64,000 nucleotides of DNA, from NCBI GenBank assembly GCA_934096805.1, contig CAKOMW010000001.1, forward strand, positions 372,001 to 436,000, in the 5' to 3' direction. Below the pieces are notes generated by a model, which searched no databases, was not told the DNA's origin, and worked only from the letters and a program-made list of their open reading frames with translations. This document shows positions 43,343-51,851 of this stretch, in pieces. The DNA is from an uncultured Bacilli bacterium. GTDB lineage: Bacteria; Bacillota_I; Bacilli_A; RF39; UBA660. Each line of letters opens with the position of its first letter. Within the stretch, counting starts at the first letter, position 1. The translations under genes were made by a program, and so were the position numbers.

Positions 43343-43367
43343 CATGTGCTAAAGGCACATGTTTTTT
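43341..43367 (+). terminator. Terminator of gerE
   Basis: Stem ACATGTGC/GCACATGT, loop TAAAG, T tail; starts at the stop codon. Confidence 0.9.
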
Positions 43368-43390
43368 CATATTATTAATTGGTGAAGTTT

Positions 43391-44314
43391 ATGTTTTGGA
43401 AGAAGTCTATTAATAAGATATTTTTTACTACTTTGATTGTTTTTATTTGTTTTATTATGTATAGTTTTAATTTGACTGATTATGATAGTTCTAGTAGTGG
43501 TGGGATTTCTTCTAATGTTAATTTGTATACTGTTAATAATGATTCTTATGTTTCTATGACTAGTGTTTTTCTTGATAGTGATAGTTTGGAGGATAAGGTT
43601 CGTGATGTTCTTGATATAATGGTTGTTGATAGTAATAAGAGTGCACTTTTACCTAGTTATTTTAATCCTATTCTTCCTAAGAATACTAAGGTTTTGGATG
43701 TTGTTTTTGATGGAGATGTTTTGAAGATTTATTTTTCTTCAGAGCTTATGGATATAACTAGTGAACAGTCGGAGAAAATGATTGAGTCTATTACTTATAC
43801 TTTGCTTGGTTTTGATGAGGTTGTTGGGGTAGAGATTTATGTTTCTGGTTCTTTGCTTAAGTATGTTCCTAATACTAATAAAAAGTTGCCAGCGGTTCTT
43901 ACTTCTTCTTATGGGGTTAATAAAAGTTATGATCTTAGTAGTAATATGGATATTAAAAGGATTTTGCTTTATTATTATACGATGAATAATGATTCTTATT
44001 ATTTGATTCCTGTTACTAAGTATGTTAATGATAAGAGGGAGAAGGTTGAGATTATTATTGAGGAGTTGTCTGGTTTTATTTATCATGATAATTTGGTTTC
44101 GATGCTTAGTAATAATATTAGGCTTGTTGATTATAAGGTTTCTTCGGATAGGATTTCTTTGGTTTTTGATGAGGGATTTACTTCTTTTTCTGATATAATG
44201 GTTAAGCCTTTGTTTTGTTCAATTTTTGCTAATTATGATGTTGATTTTGTTGATATTAGTGTTAATGAGGATAAAATTTTAGAAAAAAGTAAAAAAGATA
44301 TTGAAAATTATTAA
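43391..44314 (+). CDS. gerM: GerM-domain protein
   Basis: 307 residues: a signal-anchor at about 9-27, then two copies of the GerM fold (LPKNTKVLDVVFDGDVLKIYFSSEL...SEKMIESITYTLLGFDEVVGVEI and the repeat IEEL...NIRLVDYKVSSDRISLVF). GerM is needed for engulfment-stage adhesion and cortex formation in B. subtilis. Its neighbour gerE is conserved in Bacillus. ATG 43391 follows GGTGAAG. Confidence 0.87.
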   Translation: MFWKKSINKIFFTTLIVFICFIMYSFNLTDYDSSSSGGISSNVNLYTVNNDSYVSMTSVFLDSDSLEDKVRDVLDIMVVDSNKSALLPSYFNPILPKNTKVLDVVFDGDVLKIYFSSELMDITSEQSEKMIESITYTLLGFDEVVGVEIYVSGSLLKYVPNTNKKLPAVLTSSYGVNKSYDLSSNMDIKRILLYYYTMNNDSYYLIPVTKYVNDKREKVEIIIEELSGFIYHDNLVSMLSNNIRLVDYKVSSDRISLVFDEGFTSFSDIMVKPLFCSIFANYDVDFVDISVNEDKILEKSKKDIENY

Positions 44315-44347
44315 ATTTTGTTGTATAATTAAATGGCATTTGAGGAT

Positions 44348-44424
44348 GTCCTGGTAGCTCAGCTGGATAGAGCATCGGCCTTCTAAGCCGGCGGTCAGGG
44401 GTTCGAATCCCTTCCAGGACGCCA
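44348..44424 (+). tRNA. tRNA-Arg (anticodon TCT)
   Basis: Acceptor GTCCTGG/CCAGGAC, D-arm, anticodon stem CGGC-CTTCTAA-GCCG, T-arm GGGGTTCGAATCCC, CCA encoded. Confidence 0.96.
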
Positions 44425-44428
44425 TTTC

Positions 44429-44505
44429 CGGAGAGTGGCTCAACTTGGTAGAGCACTTGGTTTGGGACCAAGGGGTTGCAGGTTCAAATCCTGTCTCTCC
44501 GACCA
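44429..44505 (+). tRNA. tRNA-Pro (anticodon TGG)
   Basis: Acceptor CGGAGAG/CTCTCCG, anticodon stem CTTGG-TTTGGGA-CCAAG, T-arm with GGTTCAAATCC, CCA encoded; four bases after tRNA-Arg. Confidence 0.96.
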
Positions 44506-44517
44506 TTTTTGTTTATT

Positions 44518-44536
44518 AACCCGTTTGGGTTTTTTT
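44518..44536 (+). terminator. Terminator after tRNA-Pro
   Basis: Stem AACCC/GGGTT, loop GTTT, T run. Confidence 0.75.
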
Positions 44537-44588
44537 CTTTGGTTGCAAATGTTTTTGTTTTGTGTTATAATTTTTGAGGTGGTTATGT

Positions 44589-45074
44589 GTGAAAAGTGAG
44601 TATTATAATATAGTTAATGATATTATTAATAATAAAGATTATATGAGACTTAAGTCTGAGGTTCATCATTATAGTTATGAGAGATATTCTCATTGTATTG
44701 ATGTTTCTTATAAAGTTTATAGGGTTTGTAAAAGGCTTCATTTAGATTATGTTAGTGCGACTCGTGCTGCGGTTGTTCATGATTATTTTTTTAATGAAGA
44801 GTTTTCTGATAAGAGTAAGTTTTATAGAATAACTCATCATTATGAAAAGGCTCTTGCCAATGCTTGTGAAATTACTTCTTTATCTTCGAAGGAAAAAAAT
44901 ATTATTAGTTCTCATATGTTTCCTATCGGTGGTGTTCTTCCTAGATGCTTAGAGAGTGTTATTGTTGATTTGATTGATGATGTTGTGGCGCTTAAAGAGG
45001 TTGTTTCTTGTAGATATCATTTAATTAAGAATGTTGCTTATTGTTTAGTTGTTTGTGTTCTTTTTTGGAAATAG
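44589..45074 (+). CDS. HD-domain phosphohydrolase
   Basis: 161 residues from GTG 44589 (GAGGTGG before it). Helical HD metal site: His in RYSHCIDVSYKVYRV, HD in VVHDYFFNE, further His in THHYEKALANACEI and Asp in VDLIDDVVAL. HD proteins of this size hydrolyse phosphate esters of nucleotides; the substrate is not predictable. It lies between tRNA genes. Confidence 0.82.
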   Translation: MKSEYYNIVNDIINNKDYMRLKSEVHHYSYERYSHCIDVSYKVYRVCKRLHLDYVSATRAAVVHDYFFNEEFSDKSKFYRITHHYEKALANACEITSLSSKEKNIISSHMFPIGGVLPRCLESVIVDLIDDVVALKEVVSCRYHLIKNVAYCLVVCVLFWK

Positions 45075-45083
45075 TTTCTTTTT

Positions 45084-45160
45084 GTCCTCGTAGCTCAGCA
45101 GGATAGAGCAATTGCCTCCTAAGCAATAGGTCGGAAGTTCGAATCTTCTCGAGGACGCCA
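45084..45160 (+). tRNA. tRNA-Arg (anticodon CCT)
   Basis: Acceptor GTCCTCG/CGAGGAC, anticodon stem TTGC-CTCCTAA-GCAA, T-arm GAAGTTCGAATCTTC, CCA encoded. Confidence 0.96.
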
Positions 45161-45164
45161 TATA

Positions 45165-45206
45165 AAAAAATAAGAGAAAAGCATTTATTTGTTTTTCTCT
45201 TTTAAT
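45165..45206. terminator. Bidirectional terminator
   Basis: Stem AAGAGAAAA/TTTTTCTCTT between tRNA-Arg and the converging collagen-like gene. Confidence 0.75.
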
Positions 45207-45900
45207 TTTTTCTTCCTAGATATTCTATTGATATTGTTACTAAAGGATTTGTAAAGTATGAAGAGGATGCTATATTATTTAAATCTGGTGTATTTAAATA
45301 TATTGATTTTTTACCTAGGTTTTCGAAATAATATGTATTTTGTGTATTTTCTACTGATAATATTCCTTGTGCTATTGTTTGATGGGATATGTTATCTTTT
45401 GACCAAGTGCTTGCACCAATATAAATATTGTCAGTGTTGGCTAATTTTAGTCCTATTGATATGATATCTTCGTCTTTGTTGAAATTTTGTTCTTTTTTAG
45501 TGTAGGCTTGAATGATGAATGTTATTTTGTAGTATCCTATTTTGTTAAAATTTATGGTTTGCTTATTGTTTAAGGTTATTATGTTTTGATAGTTTATTTC
45601 TTCTCTGTCGATAGGGATTTTTTCGTTTGGTTTTATTTCTATTTCTTGTCCAGAGTTGAATTTTACGAGGTTAGCTGATTTTATTGTTTCTTGTCCTCCT
45701 TTTGGGATTATAAAGTCTAGAATGTGATTGTTTCCTTGTGGTGTATCGATTACTTTTGCATCTTCGTATGGGTCGGCGGTTATGGTGTTTCTAATTGTTA
45801 TTTTATCGGCGTCTCCTTTAGGACCTTTTGGTCCTTGAGGACCTAGAATGCCAATGTAGGCTGGTAAGTTTTTCTTTTTGGTTGGATTACATTTTTTCAT
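45202..45900 (-). CDS. Collagen-like repeat protein, short repeat
   Basis: 232 residues. After a lysine-rich head come about five Gly-X-Y triplets (GPQGPKGPKGD, residues 17-32), then a ~200-residue beta-rich domain like the TNF-like tails of bacterial collagens. No signal peptide. GAAAGGAG precedes the ATG. It is the second collagen-like protein in the window and opposite in strand to the first; with gerE nearby a spore-surface role is a fair guess. Confidence 0.8.
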   Translation of the reverse strand: MKKCNPTKKKNLPAYIGILGPQGPKGPKGDADKITIRNTITADPYEDAKVIDTPQGNNHILDFIIPKGGQETIKSANLVKFNSGQEIEIKPNEKIPIDREEINYQNIITLNNKQTINFNKIGYYKITFIIQAYTKKEQNFNKDEDIISIGLKLANTDNIYIGASTWSKDNISHQTIAQGILSVENTQNTYYFENLGKKSIYLNTPDLNNIASSSYFTNPLVTISIEYLGRKN

Positions 45901-46141
45901 ATTTTTCTCCTTTCATTATATTTTATTTTAATTTTTTTTATTTGTGGCAACGAATATCTTATTAATGGTTGATTTTTTAATAAAGAGTCTTGTTTTTTAG
46001 GGAAATGTTTGGTTGTAATGGTGTTTTTTGATGAAATGTTTTTGTTTAGAGGTCTTACTTTTTTTGAAAAAATTTTTATTTTTTTAGAAAAATATTTCTT
46101 TTTTTTATTTAATGTTATATAATGTACTTAGAGGTGATAGT
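45901..46141. other. Intergenic region, no gene seen
   Basis: T-rich 240 bp between divergent genes; only promoter-like TATAAT-type sequence near 46115-46121 before the LiaF-like gene was noticed. Confidence 0.4.
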
Positions 46142-46819
46142 ATGAAAAGTTTTTCAAATATTTTATGGGGTATAGTGTTGGTATTGCTTGGTCTTGTTTT
46201 TGGACTTAATGCGATTGGAGTTACTGATATTAATTTGTTTTTTGATGGTTGGTGGACTCTTATTATAATTATTCCTTGTTTTATTAATTTGTTTCATGAT
46301 GATGAAAAGATTGGTAGTTTAATTGGGGTGTGTATTGGTGTTTTCTTGCTTTTGGGGTGTCAAGGGATTATTGATTTTTCTTTGATATGGAAACTTATTG
46401 TACCTATTGTTCTTGTTGTTATAGGGCTTTCTATGTTGTTTAAAAATAGTGTTAAGGATAAGATTAAGAAAGAGATTGGTTCAATTAATAAGAAGAGTAA
46501 TAATAAAGAATATAGTGCTTGTTTTTCTGGTACTGATTTAGATTTTTCTAATGAGGAGTTTCGTGGATGTGATTTGAATGCTTCTTTTGGTGGTATTAAG
46601 TGTGATTTAAGGAAGAGTAAGATTAAAAAAGATGCTGTTATTAATGCATTTAGTGTTTTTGGTGGTATTACTATTTTTGTTCCTGATGATGTTAATGTAA
46701 AGATTGTTTCTAGTTCAATATTTGGTGGAGTTTCTGGCAAAGGTAGGGATGTTTCTTCTGATGCCAAGACTGTTTATATTAATGCTAGTTGTTTGTTTGG
46801 GGGTGTTGAGATTAAATGA
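46142..46819 (+). CDS. LiaF-like membrane protein
   Basis: 225 residues: four TM helices in the first 110 residues (DUF5668-like pairs), then a LiaF C-terminal-like beta-helix (FSGTDLDFSNEEFRGCDLNASFGGIKCDLRKSKI...VFGGITIFVP...IFGGVSGKG). LiaF inhibits the LiaSR two-component system for envelope stress in Firmicutes; no LiaSR is adjacent, so only the family is claimed. ATG 46142 follows AGAGGTGAT. Confidence 0.8.
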   Translation: MKSFSNILWGIVLVLLGLVFGLNAIGVTDINLFFDGWWTLIIIIPCFINLFHDDEKIGSLIGVCIGVFLLLGCQGIIDFSLIWKLIVPIVLVVIGLSMLFKNSVKDKIKKEIGSINKKSNNKEYSACFSGTDLDFSNEEFRGCDLNASFGGIKCDLRKSKIKKDAVINAFSVFGGITIFVPDDVNVKIVSSSIFGGVSGKGRDVSSDAKTVYINASCLFGGVEIK

Positions 46820-47610
46820 ATGGTTTGCAAAAGTTAGTTAAGTATTTTGCTGTTGCTCTTGCTTGTTTTTTAATTGTTAGTATTATTTCTATTGCTGTTT
46901 CTTTTATGGCTTCTTTGGGAGATGTTTTTAGTAATAAGATTGAGCCTAGGACTAGTGTTAATCTTGATAATTATTCAAGTTATCTAGATGTTGATGTTTC
47001 TTCTAGTTCTTTAGAGATAAGAAGTGGGGATAGTTTTTTAGTTAGTTCCACTTCTGATGATGTTTCAGTTGTTTCTGATGATGAAAAGATTGTTATAAAG
47101 GAAAAGAAGGGGTTTAATTTTAATAAGGATAATTTGGTGATTGTTACTGTTCCTTATGATTATTCTTTTGATTTTGTTTCTATTTCTGTTGGGGTAGGTA
47201 AGGTCAAGATTGCTGAGCTTGTTACTGATAAGTTTTATTGTGATATGGGTATTGGTAGTGCTGTTATAGAGAGGTTAAACGTTAAAGATGAGGCTGTTAT
47301 TGATGGAGGAATTGGCAAGATTAGAATTAATGATGGTGTTTTGAATAATTTTAATTATGATATGGGTATTGGTGCTGTTATTATTAATTCTAAAGTGACT
47401 GGTAAGAGTGAGATTGATGGAGGAATTGGAGATATTTCTCTTAAGTTACTTGATAGTGCTTCTTCTTATACTTTTGATGTTTCTAGTGGTATTGGTTCTG
47501 TTTATCTTAATGGTTCCGTTATAAAGGGGGATACTGTTTCTGGTAACGGAGTTAATGATATTTCGGTTTCTAGTGGTATCGGTTCGATTAAGATTGATAC
47601 TTTAGAGTAA
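46816..47610 (+). CDS. DUF4097-family membrane protein with beta-helix
   Basis: 264 residues: a TM helix at about 11-35, then an external repetitive beta-helix (MGIGSAVIERLN, GGIGKIRIND, MGIGAVIINSK, GGIGDISLKL, SGIGSVYLNG, SGIGSIKID). This is the DUF4097 putative-adhesin pattern. It overlaps the LiaF-like gene by the ATGA quadruplet, so the two are one unit, presumably of envelope stress response. Confidence 0.82.
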   Translation: MNGLQKLVKYFAVALACFLIVSIISIAVSFMASLGDVFSNKIEPRTSVNLDNYSSYLDVDVSSSSLEIRSGDSFLVSSTSDDVSVVSDDEKIVIKEKKGFNFNKDNLVIVTVPYDYSFDFVSISVGVGKVKIAELVTDKFYCDMGIGSAVIERLNVKDEAVIDGGIGKIRINDGVLNNFNYDMGIGAVIINSKVTGKSEIDGGIGDISLKLLDSASSYTFDVSSGIGSVYLNGSVIKGDTVSGNGVNDISVSSGIGSIKIDTLE

Positions 47611-47655
47611 TAAAAAAAAGAGATTTTTCTTTGAGAAATTTTCTCTTTTATTTTT
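47611..47655. terminator. Bidirectional terminator
   Basis: Stem AAAAGAGA/TCTCTTTT between the DUF4097 gene and the converging amidotransferase gene. Confidence 0.7.
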
Positions 47656-48388
47656 GTCTTTTTTTTGCTTCTTGTACGAGAGTTTTGAATATTTCGTTGT
47701 CTTTCATTAGTTCTGGGTGGAAATGGAGTCCAATGATGAAGTGGCTTTTCTTTTTGTATTCAATTATTTCCTTAACGTTATCGTTTGCAATAGCGGTTAT
47801 TTTAAAATCGCTTCCGGTGTGTTTAAAGTCAAAGTTATGCATGCTTGGAACAGATAGTTTTTCTTTTTTGTATATTTGATATGCTAATGACTGTTTGTCG
47901 ATGATGGTTATTTCGTGGGTTAGGTCATCATAGTTTGTTTTTAGTTTAGTGTCGTTGTTGTGAATGTTGTTTGGTTCTAGTTCTTGGAGTAGTGTGTTAT
48001 TGTATTTCTTTTTAAGGTTTATGTATATTTCTTCGTATGTTTTGGTTTTGTTTTCTTCTTTTGTTGCTTCTTCTTTAATACAACTGTAGATGTTTATTGC
48101 TTCGGCACCTAGACATATTCCTAGAAGGGGTTTATTGTTTCTTATAGCATAGTCGATTATTTTGTAGACGTATTTTTGAACTTTGTTGCCTCCTTGAATT
48201 ATGAAGGCGTCGTATATTTCAAGGTTTTTATCGTTTATAGTGTTGTCGTTTAGTAAGATTCCAGTTGGTATTGCGTTTTCTTCTAGTATTTTTTCAGCGT
48301 AGATTGATGTGTATTTGAAGTATTTATCGTATGGGTCTTTTGATTCTTCGATGTAGTTTGGTACGATTCCAATAATAGTTTTTTTCAT
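47648..48388 (-). CDS. Class I glutamine amidotransferase-like (peptidase C26)
   Basis: 246 residues of the gamma-glutamyl-GABA hydrolase/PuuD type: nucleophile in LLGICLGAEAIN and His-Glu in GLHFHPELM. Relatives release glutamate from gamma-glutamyl compounds. The catalytic triad is complete. No polyamine genes are near, so the substrate is unsure. AAGGAG precedes the ATG. Confidence 0.87.
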   Translation of the reverse strand: MKKTIIGIVPNYIEESKDPYDKYFKYTSIYAEKILEENAIPTGILLNDNTINDKNLEIYDAFIIQGGNKVQKYVYKIIDYAIRNNKPLLGICLGAEAINIYSCIKEEATKEENKTKTYEEIYINLKKKYNNTLLQELEPNNIHNNDTKLKTNYDDLTHEITIIDKQSLAYQIYKKEKLSVPSMHNFDFKHTGSDFKITAIANDNVKEIIEYKKKSHFIIGLHFHPELMKDNEIFKTLVQEAKKRQK

Positions 48389-48621
48389 ATGTTTCTCCTT
48401 TTGTTTTTCATTTATTATATATTTTTTTGATGTTTTTGAAATGGAGTTTATATCTATTTTGTCCTTTTTTGTATTATGTTTTGTCTTTTTTCATTTTTCA
48501 TCTTATCATAGATGTTTTTTGTTTGCAATTGTTTTATATTTTTTTTAATTTTTGCTTTTGTTTTTTCATATATTTTGTTAGAATTAAGATAGAATATATA
48601 AGATAAGAGGAGGCGTATATT

Positions 48622-51240
48622 ATGAAGTATGTTTATAGTTTTAAAGAAGGAAACAAGGATATGAAGAATGTTCTTGGAGGGAAAGGTGCTAATCTAGCAG
48701 AAATGGTTAGTTTGGGGCTTCCTGTTCCTATGGGGTTTACGGTATCGTGTGATGCTTGTTTGAAATATTATGAGGATGAAATGAGTATTAGTTCTAATAT
48801 TTGTGATGAAATATTTTTGCAAATAAGTGAACTTGAAAAACATACTGGTAAGAAGTTTGGAGATTATACTAATCCGCTTTTGGTTAGTGTTAGGAGTGGT
48901 GCAAGGGTTAGTATGCCAGGTATGATGGATACTGTTTTGAATCTTGGTCTTAATGATTTGGTTGTTGAAAATTTTAGTGAAGTTGTTGATAATCCAAGGT
49001 TTATTTATGATAGTTATCGTCGTTTTATTCAGATGTTTGCTGATGTTGTAAAGGGTTTTGATAGGTCTTTATTTGAAGAGATTCTTGATAAGGTTAAGAG
49101 CGAAAAGGATGTAGCTGATGATGCAATGCTTTCGGTTGATGATTTAAAGGTTGTTGTTGCTCTTTTCCTTGATTTATATGAAAAGCTTGATGGTGATTAT
49201 TTTCCACAGGATCCAAAGGAACAACTTATGGAGGCTATAAAGGCGGTTTTTAGATCTTGGAATAATGAAAGGGCTATATTTTATCGTAAAATGAATGATA
49301 TACCTGATTCTTGGGGAACTGCGGTTAATGTACAAGAAATGGTTTATGGTAATTTGAATAATGATTCTGGTACAGGAGTCGCTTTTACAAGGAATCCTGC
49401 GACAGGGGATAATAAGTTGTTTGGTGAGTATTTAATGAATGCTCAAGGAGAAGATGTGGTTGCTGGTATTCGTACTCCTTCAGATATTACTACTTTGAAT
49501 GATGTTATGCCTGATTGTTATAAGGAATTTTGTGATATTTGTAAGGTTCTTGAAAATCATTATAGGGATATGCAGGATATGGAGTTTACAATTGAAAATA
49601 AAAAGCTTTATATTTTACAAACTAGGAGTGGTAAGAGGACTGGTGCAGCAGCGGTTAAGATTGCGGTTGATTTAGTTAATGAAGGACTTATTACAAAAGA
49701 AGAGGCTCTTATGAGGGTTGATGGTAAACTTCTTGATCAATTGCTTCATAAAACGTTTGATACTTCTTCTTTAAAAAATGGAAAGGTTATTGCTAAGGGT
49801 TTAGCGGCTTCTCCTGGAGCTTCTTATGGAAAGGTTGTTTTTGATGTTAACGATATTGTTAATAAAGATGATGATTATATATTGGTGAAATTAGAGACTT
49901 CTCCTGAAGATATTGAGGGAATGGCTATTTGTAATGGAATTCTTACTGTTCGTGGTGGAATGACTTCGCATGCTGCTGTTGTTGCAAGGGGTATGGGTAC
50001 TTGTTGTGTTTGTGGTTGTGAAGAATTAGTTATTGATAGTGCTTCAAAAACTTTGACAACTGGTTCTTCGATTGTTGTTAAAGAAGGGGATTATATTAGT
50101 TTGGATGGTTCGACAGGTATGGTTTATCTTGGGAAGATTGATACTGTTGATCCGGCAATTGGTGGTGATTTTAAAACTTTTATGTCTTGGGCTGATGATG
50201 TAAAGAAGCTGGAAGTTAGAACTAATGCGGATAATGGGCGTGATGCTCGTGTTGCCAGAGATTTTGGGGCATGTGGTATTGGACTTTGTCGTACTGAGCA
50301 TATGTTCTTTGATGAAGAGAGAATATTTAATTTTAGAAAGATGATTGTAGCGGATACTGTTTCGGAAAGAGAGGCTGCTCTTGAACTTATTCTTCCTTAT
50401 CAAAAGCAGGACTTTATGGACTTGTTTAGGGAAATGGATGGATATCCTGTTACGATTAGGTTTTTAGATCCACCTTTACATGAATTTTTACCTAATAAAG
50501 AGGATGAGATTGCTACTTTGGCGAATGATCTTAGTGTTTCTGTTTCTTTTCTTAAAAATAAGATTGATAGTTTAAAAGAGTTTAATCCAATGATGGGGCA
50601 TCGGGGATGTAGGCTGTCTATTACGTATCCTGAGATTGTTGCTATGCAAACGAAGGCTGTTTGTTTGGCAGCGATTGAGTGTATGAAGGATGGAATTTCG
50701 GTTAAGCCTCATATAATGATTCCTTTGGTTGGGGATGTTAATGAGTTTAAGTATTTGAAGGATATTATTGCACCTTTATTTGATTCTTTGCTTTTGGAAC
50801 ATAATGTTTCTTTGGATTATAAGATTGGAACAATGATTGAGATACCTCGTGCTGCTCTTACTGCTGATGAGATTGCTAAGGAAGCTGATTTCTTCTCGTT
50901 TGGTACGAATGATCTTACTCAAATGACTTATGGTTTCTCACGTGATGATGCTTCAAAATTTTTGAATTGTTATTATGATAAAAAGATATTTTTAAATGAT
51001 CCATTTGTTAGGCTTGATATTAATGGTGTTGGTGAGCTTATTAAGATTGCGACTGCTAAAGCTAGGAGTGTTAATCCGAAAATTGATCTTGGTATATGTG
51101 GTGAGCATGGTGGAGAAGAGACTAGTATTAAGTTTTGTAATGATTTAGGTCTTAATTATGTTTCTTGTAGTCCTTATCGTGTGCCTATTGCTCGTCTTGC
51201 TGCTGCTAAGGCTGCGATAATGGAGAATGATAATAAATAG
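48622..51240 (+). CDS. ppdK: Pyruvate, phosphate dikinase
   Basis: 872 residues. Interconverts pyruvate and PEP using ATP and phosphate; in fermenters it often works toward ATP from PPi. N-terminal nucleotide-binding domain (GGKGANLAEMVSLGLPVP), central phosphohistidine in RGGMTSHAAVVARGMG near residue 450, and C-terminal PEP-binding barrel (MGHRGCRLS, FGTNDLTQMTYGFSRDD, catalytic Cys in GICGEHGGE). All key motifs are present and length is normal. GAGGAGG precedes the ATG. No regulatory DUF299 gene is adjacent. Confidence 0.96.
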   Translation: MKYVYSFKEGNKDMKNVLGGKGANLAEMVSLGLPVPMGFTVSCDACLKYYEDEMSISSNICDEIFLQISELEKHTGKKFGDYTNPLLVSVRSGARVSMPGMMDTVLNLGLNDLVVENFSEVVDNPRFIYDSYRRFIQMFADVVKGFDRSLFEEILDKVKSEKDVADDAMLSVDDLKVVVALFLDLYEKLDGDYFPQDPKEQLMEAIKAVFRSWNNERAIFYRKMNDIPDSWGTAVNVQEMVYGNLNNDSGTGVAFTRNPATGDNKLFGEYLMNAQGEDVVAGIRTPSDITTLNDVMPDCYKEFCDICKVLENHYRDMQDMEFTIENKKLYILQTRSGKRTGAAAVKIAVDLVNEGLITKEEALMRVDGKLLDQLLHKTFDTSSLKNGKVIAKGLAASPGASYGKVVFDVNDIVNKDDDYILVKLETSPEDIEGMAICNGILTVRGGMTSHAAVVARGMGTCCVCGCEELVIDSASKTLTTGSSIVVKEGDYISLDGSTGMVYLGKIDTVDPAIGGDFKTFMSWADDVKKLEVRTNADNGRDARVARDFGACGIGLCRTEHMFFDEERIFNFRKMIVADTVSEREAALELILPYQKQDFMDLFREMDGYPVTIRFLDPPLHEFLPNKEDEIATLANDLSVSVSFLKNKIDSLKEFNPMMGHRGCRLSITYPEIVAMQTKAVCLAAIECMKDGISVKPHIMIPLVGDVNEFKYLKDIIAPLFDSLLLEHNVSLDYKIGTMIEIPRAALTADEIAKEADFFSFGTNDLTQMTYGFSRDDASKFLNCYYDKKIFLNDPFVRLDINGVGELIKIATAKARSVNPKIDLGICGEHGGEETSIKFCNDLGLNYVSCSPYRVPIARLAAAKAAIMENDNK

Positions 51241-51298
51241 ATTTTGTTTTTCTTGATGTTTTTGGACGTGAGAGTATTATTGTTTTATAAAAGTGATT

Positions 51299-51324
51299 AA
51301 CTTCATCAAATGATGGAGTTTTTT
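51299..51324 (+). terminator. Terminator of ppdK
   Basis: Stem AACTTCATCA/TGATGGAGTT, loop AA, T tail. Confidence 0.85.
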
Positions 51325-51393
51325 ACTATTTTTTTCATATTTTTTTCTTGTAATTATATAATTATAATGATATAATTGTTTTGTTAGTTTGTT

Positions 51394-51467
51394 GGGGCTA
51401 TAGCCAAGTGGTAAGGCATGGGTCTGCAAAACCTTGAGCACCGGTTCAAATCCGGTTAGCCCCTCCA
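51394..51467 (+). tRNA. tRNA-Cys (anticodon GCA)
   Basis: Acceptor GGGGCTA/TAGCCCC, anticodon loop CTGCAAA, T-arm CCGGTTCAAATCCGG, CCA encoded. Confidence 0.96.
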
Positions 51468-51480
51468 TAAGATATTTAAT

Positions 51481-51504
51481 CGAACTTTTTAGTTCGTTTT
51501 TTTT
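51481..51504 (+). terminator. Terminator of tRNA-Cys
   Basis: Stem CGAACT/AGTTCG with T loop and eight T. Confidence 0.88.
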
Positions 51505-51841
51505 ACATAAATTTATGATGGTCGAATAGTGGTCGAATTGATAAAAAAATTGAAAAATAATTATAAGAATTTAAAAAAATAAAAACAAAAAAGAAAAAAA
51601 TGATGTTTTGATAATTAAGGCCATTATCTATGTTTAGTGTTATTTGAGATAGAGCTTTTTATTATCGATTCTGTATTGTCTGACATTATTCTTAATTTCT
51701 GTTTGAATTTCTTGTATAATGTTTAAATTGTTTTTAGAAATTTGATTATAATGATATTGTCATCAAATTATTATATTATGGATGCTACATTCGTTGATAA
51801 TGATGCTTTTTTATGATATAATTTGTTTATATTTAGGTGTT
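51505..51841. other. Intergenic region with possible remnant of a mobile insert
   Basis: Just after tRNA-Cys the octamer GGTCGAAT occurs twice within 19 bp (about 51519-51538). An A-rich stretch follows. On the minus strand 51640-51759 is open for 39 codons without a start (ending VRQYRIDNKKLYLK), like the end of a lost gene. No integrase or intact gene was found. tRNA 3' ends are common insertion sites, so a decayed integration is possible. Confidence 0.3.
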
Positions 51842-51851
51842 GGTGATTTAA

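Noticed and set aside
48389..48621. Riboswitch or structured RNA before ppdK
   Set aside because: The region is T-rich without stable stems or a recognisable aptamer.
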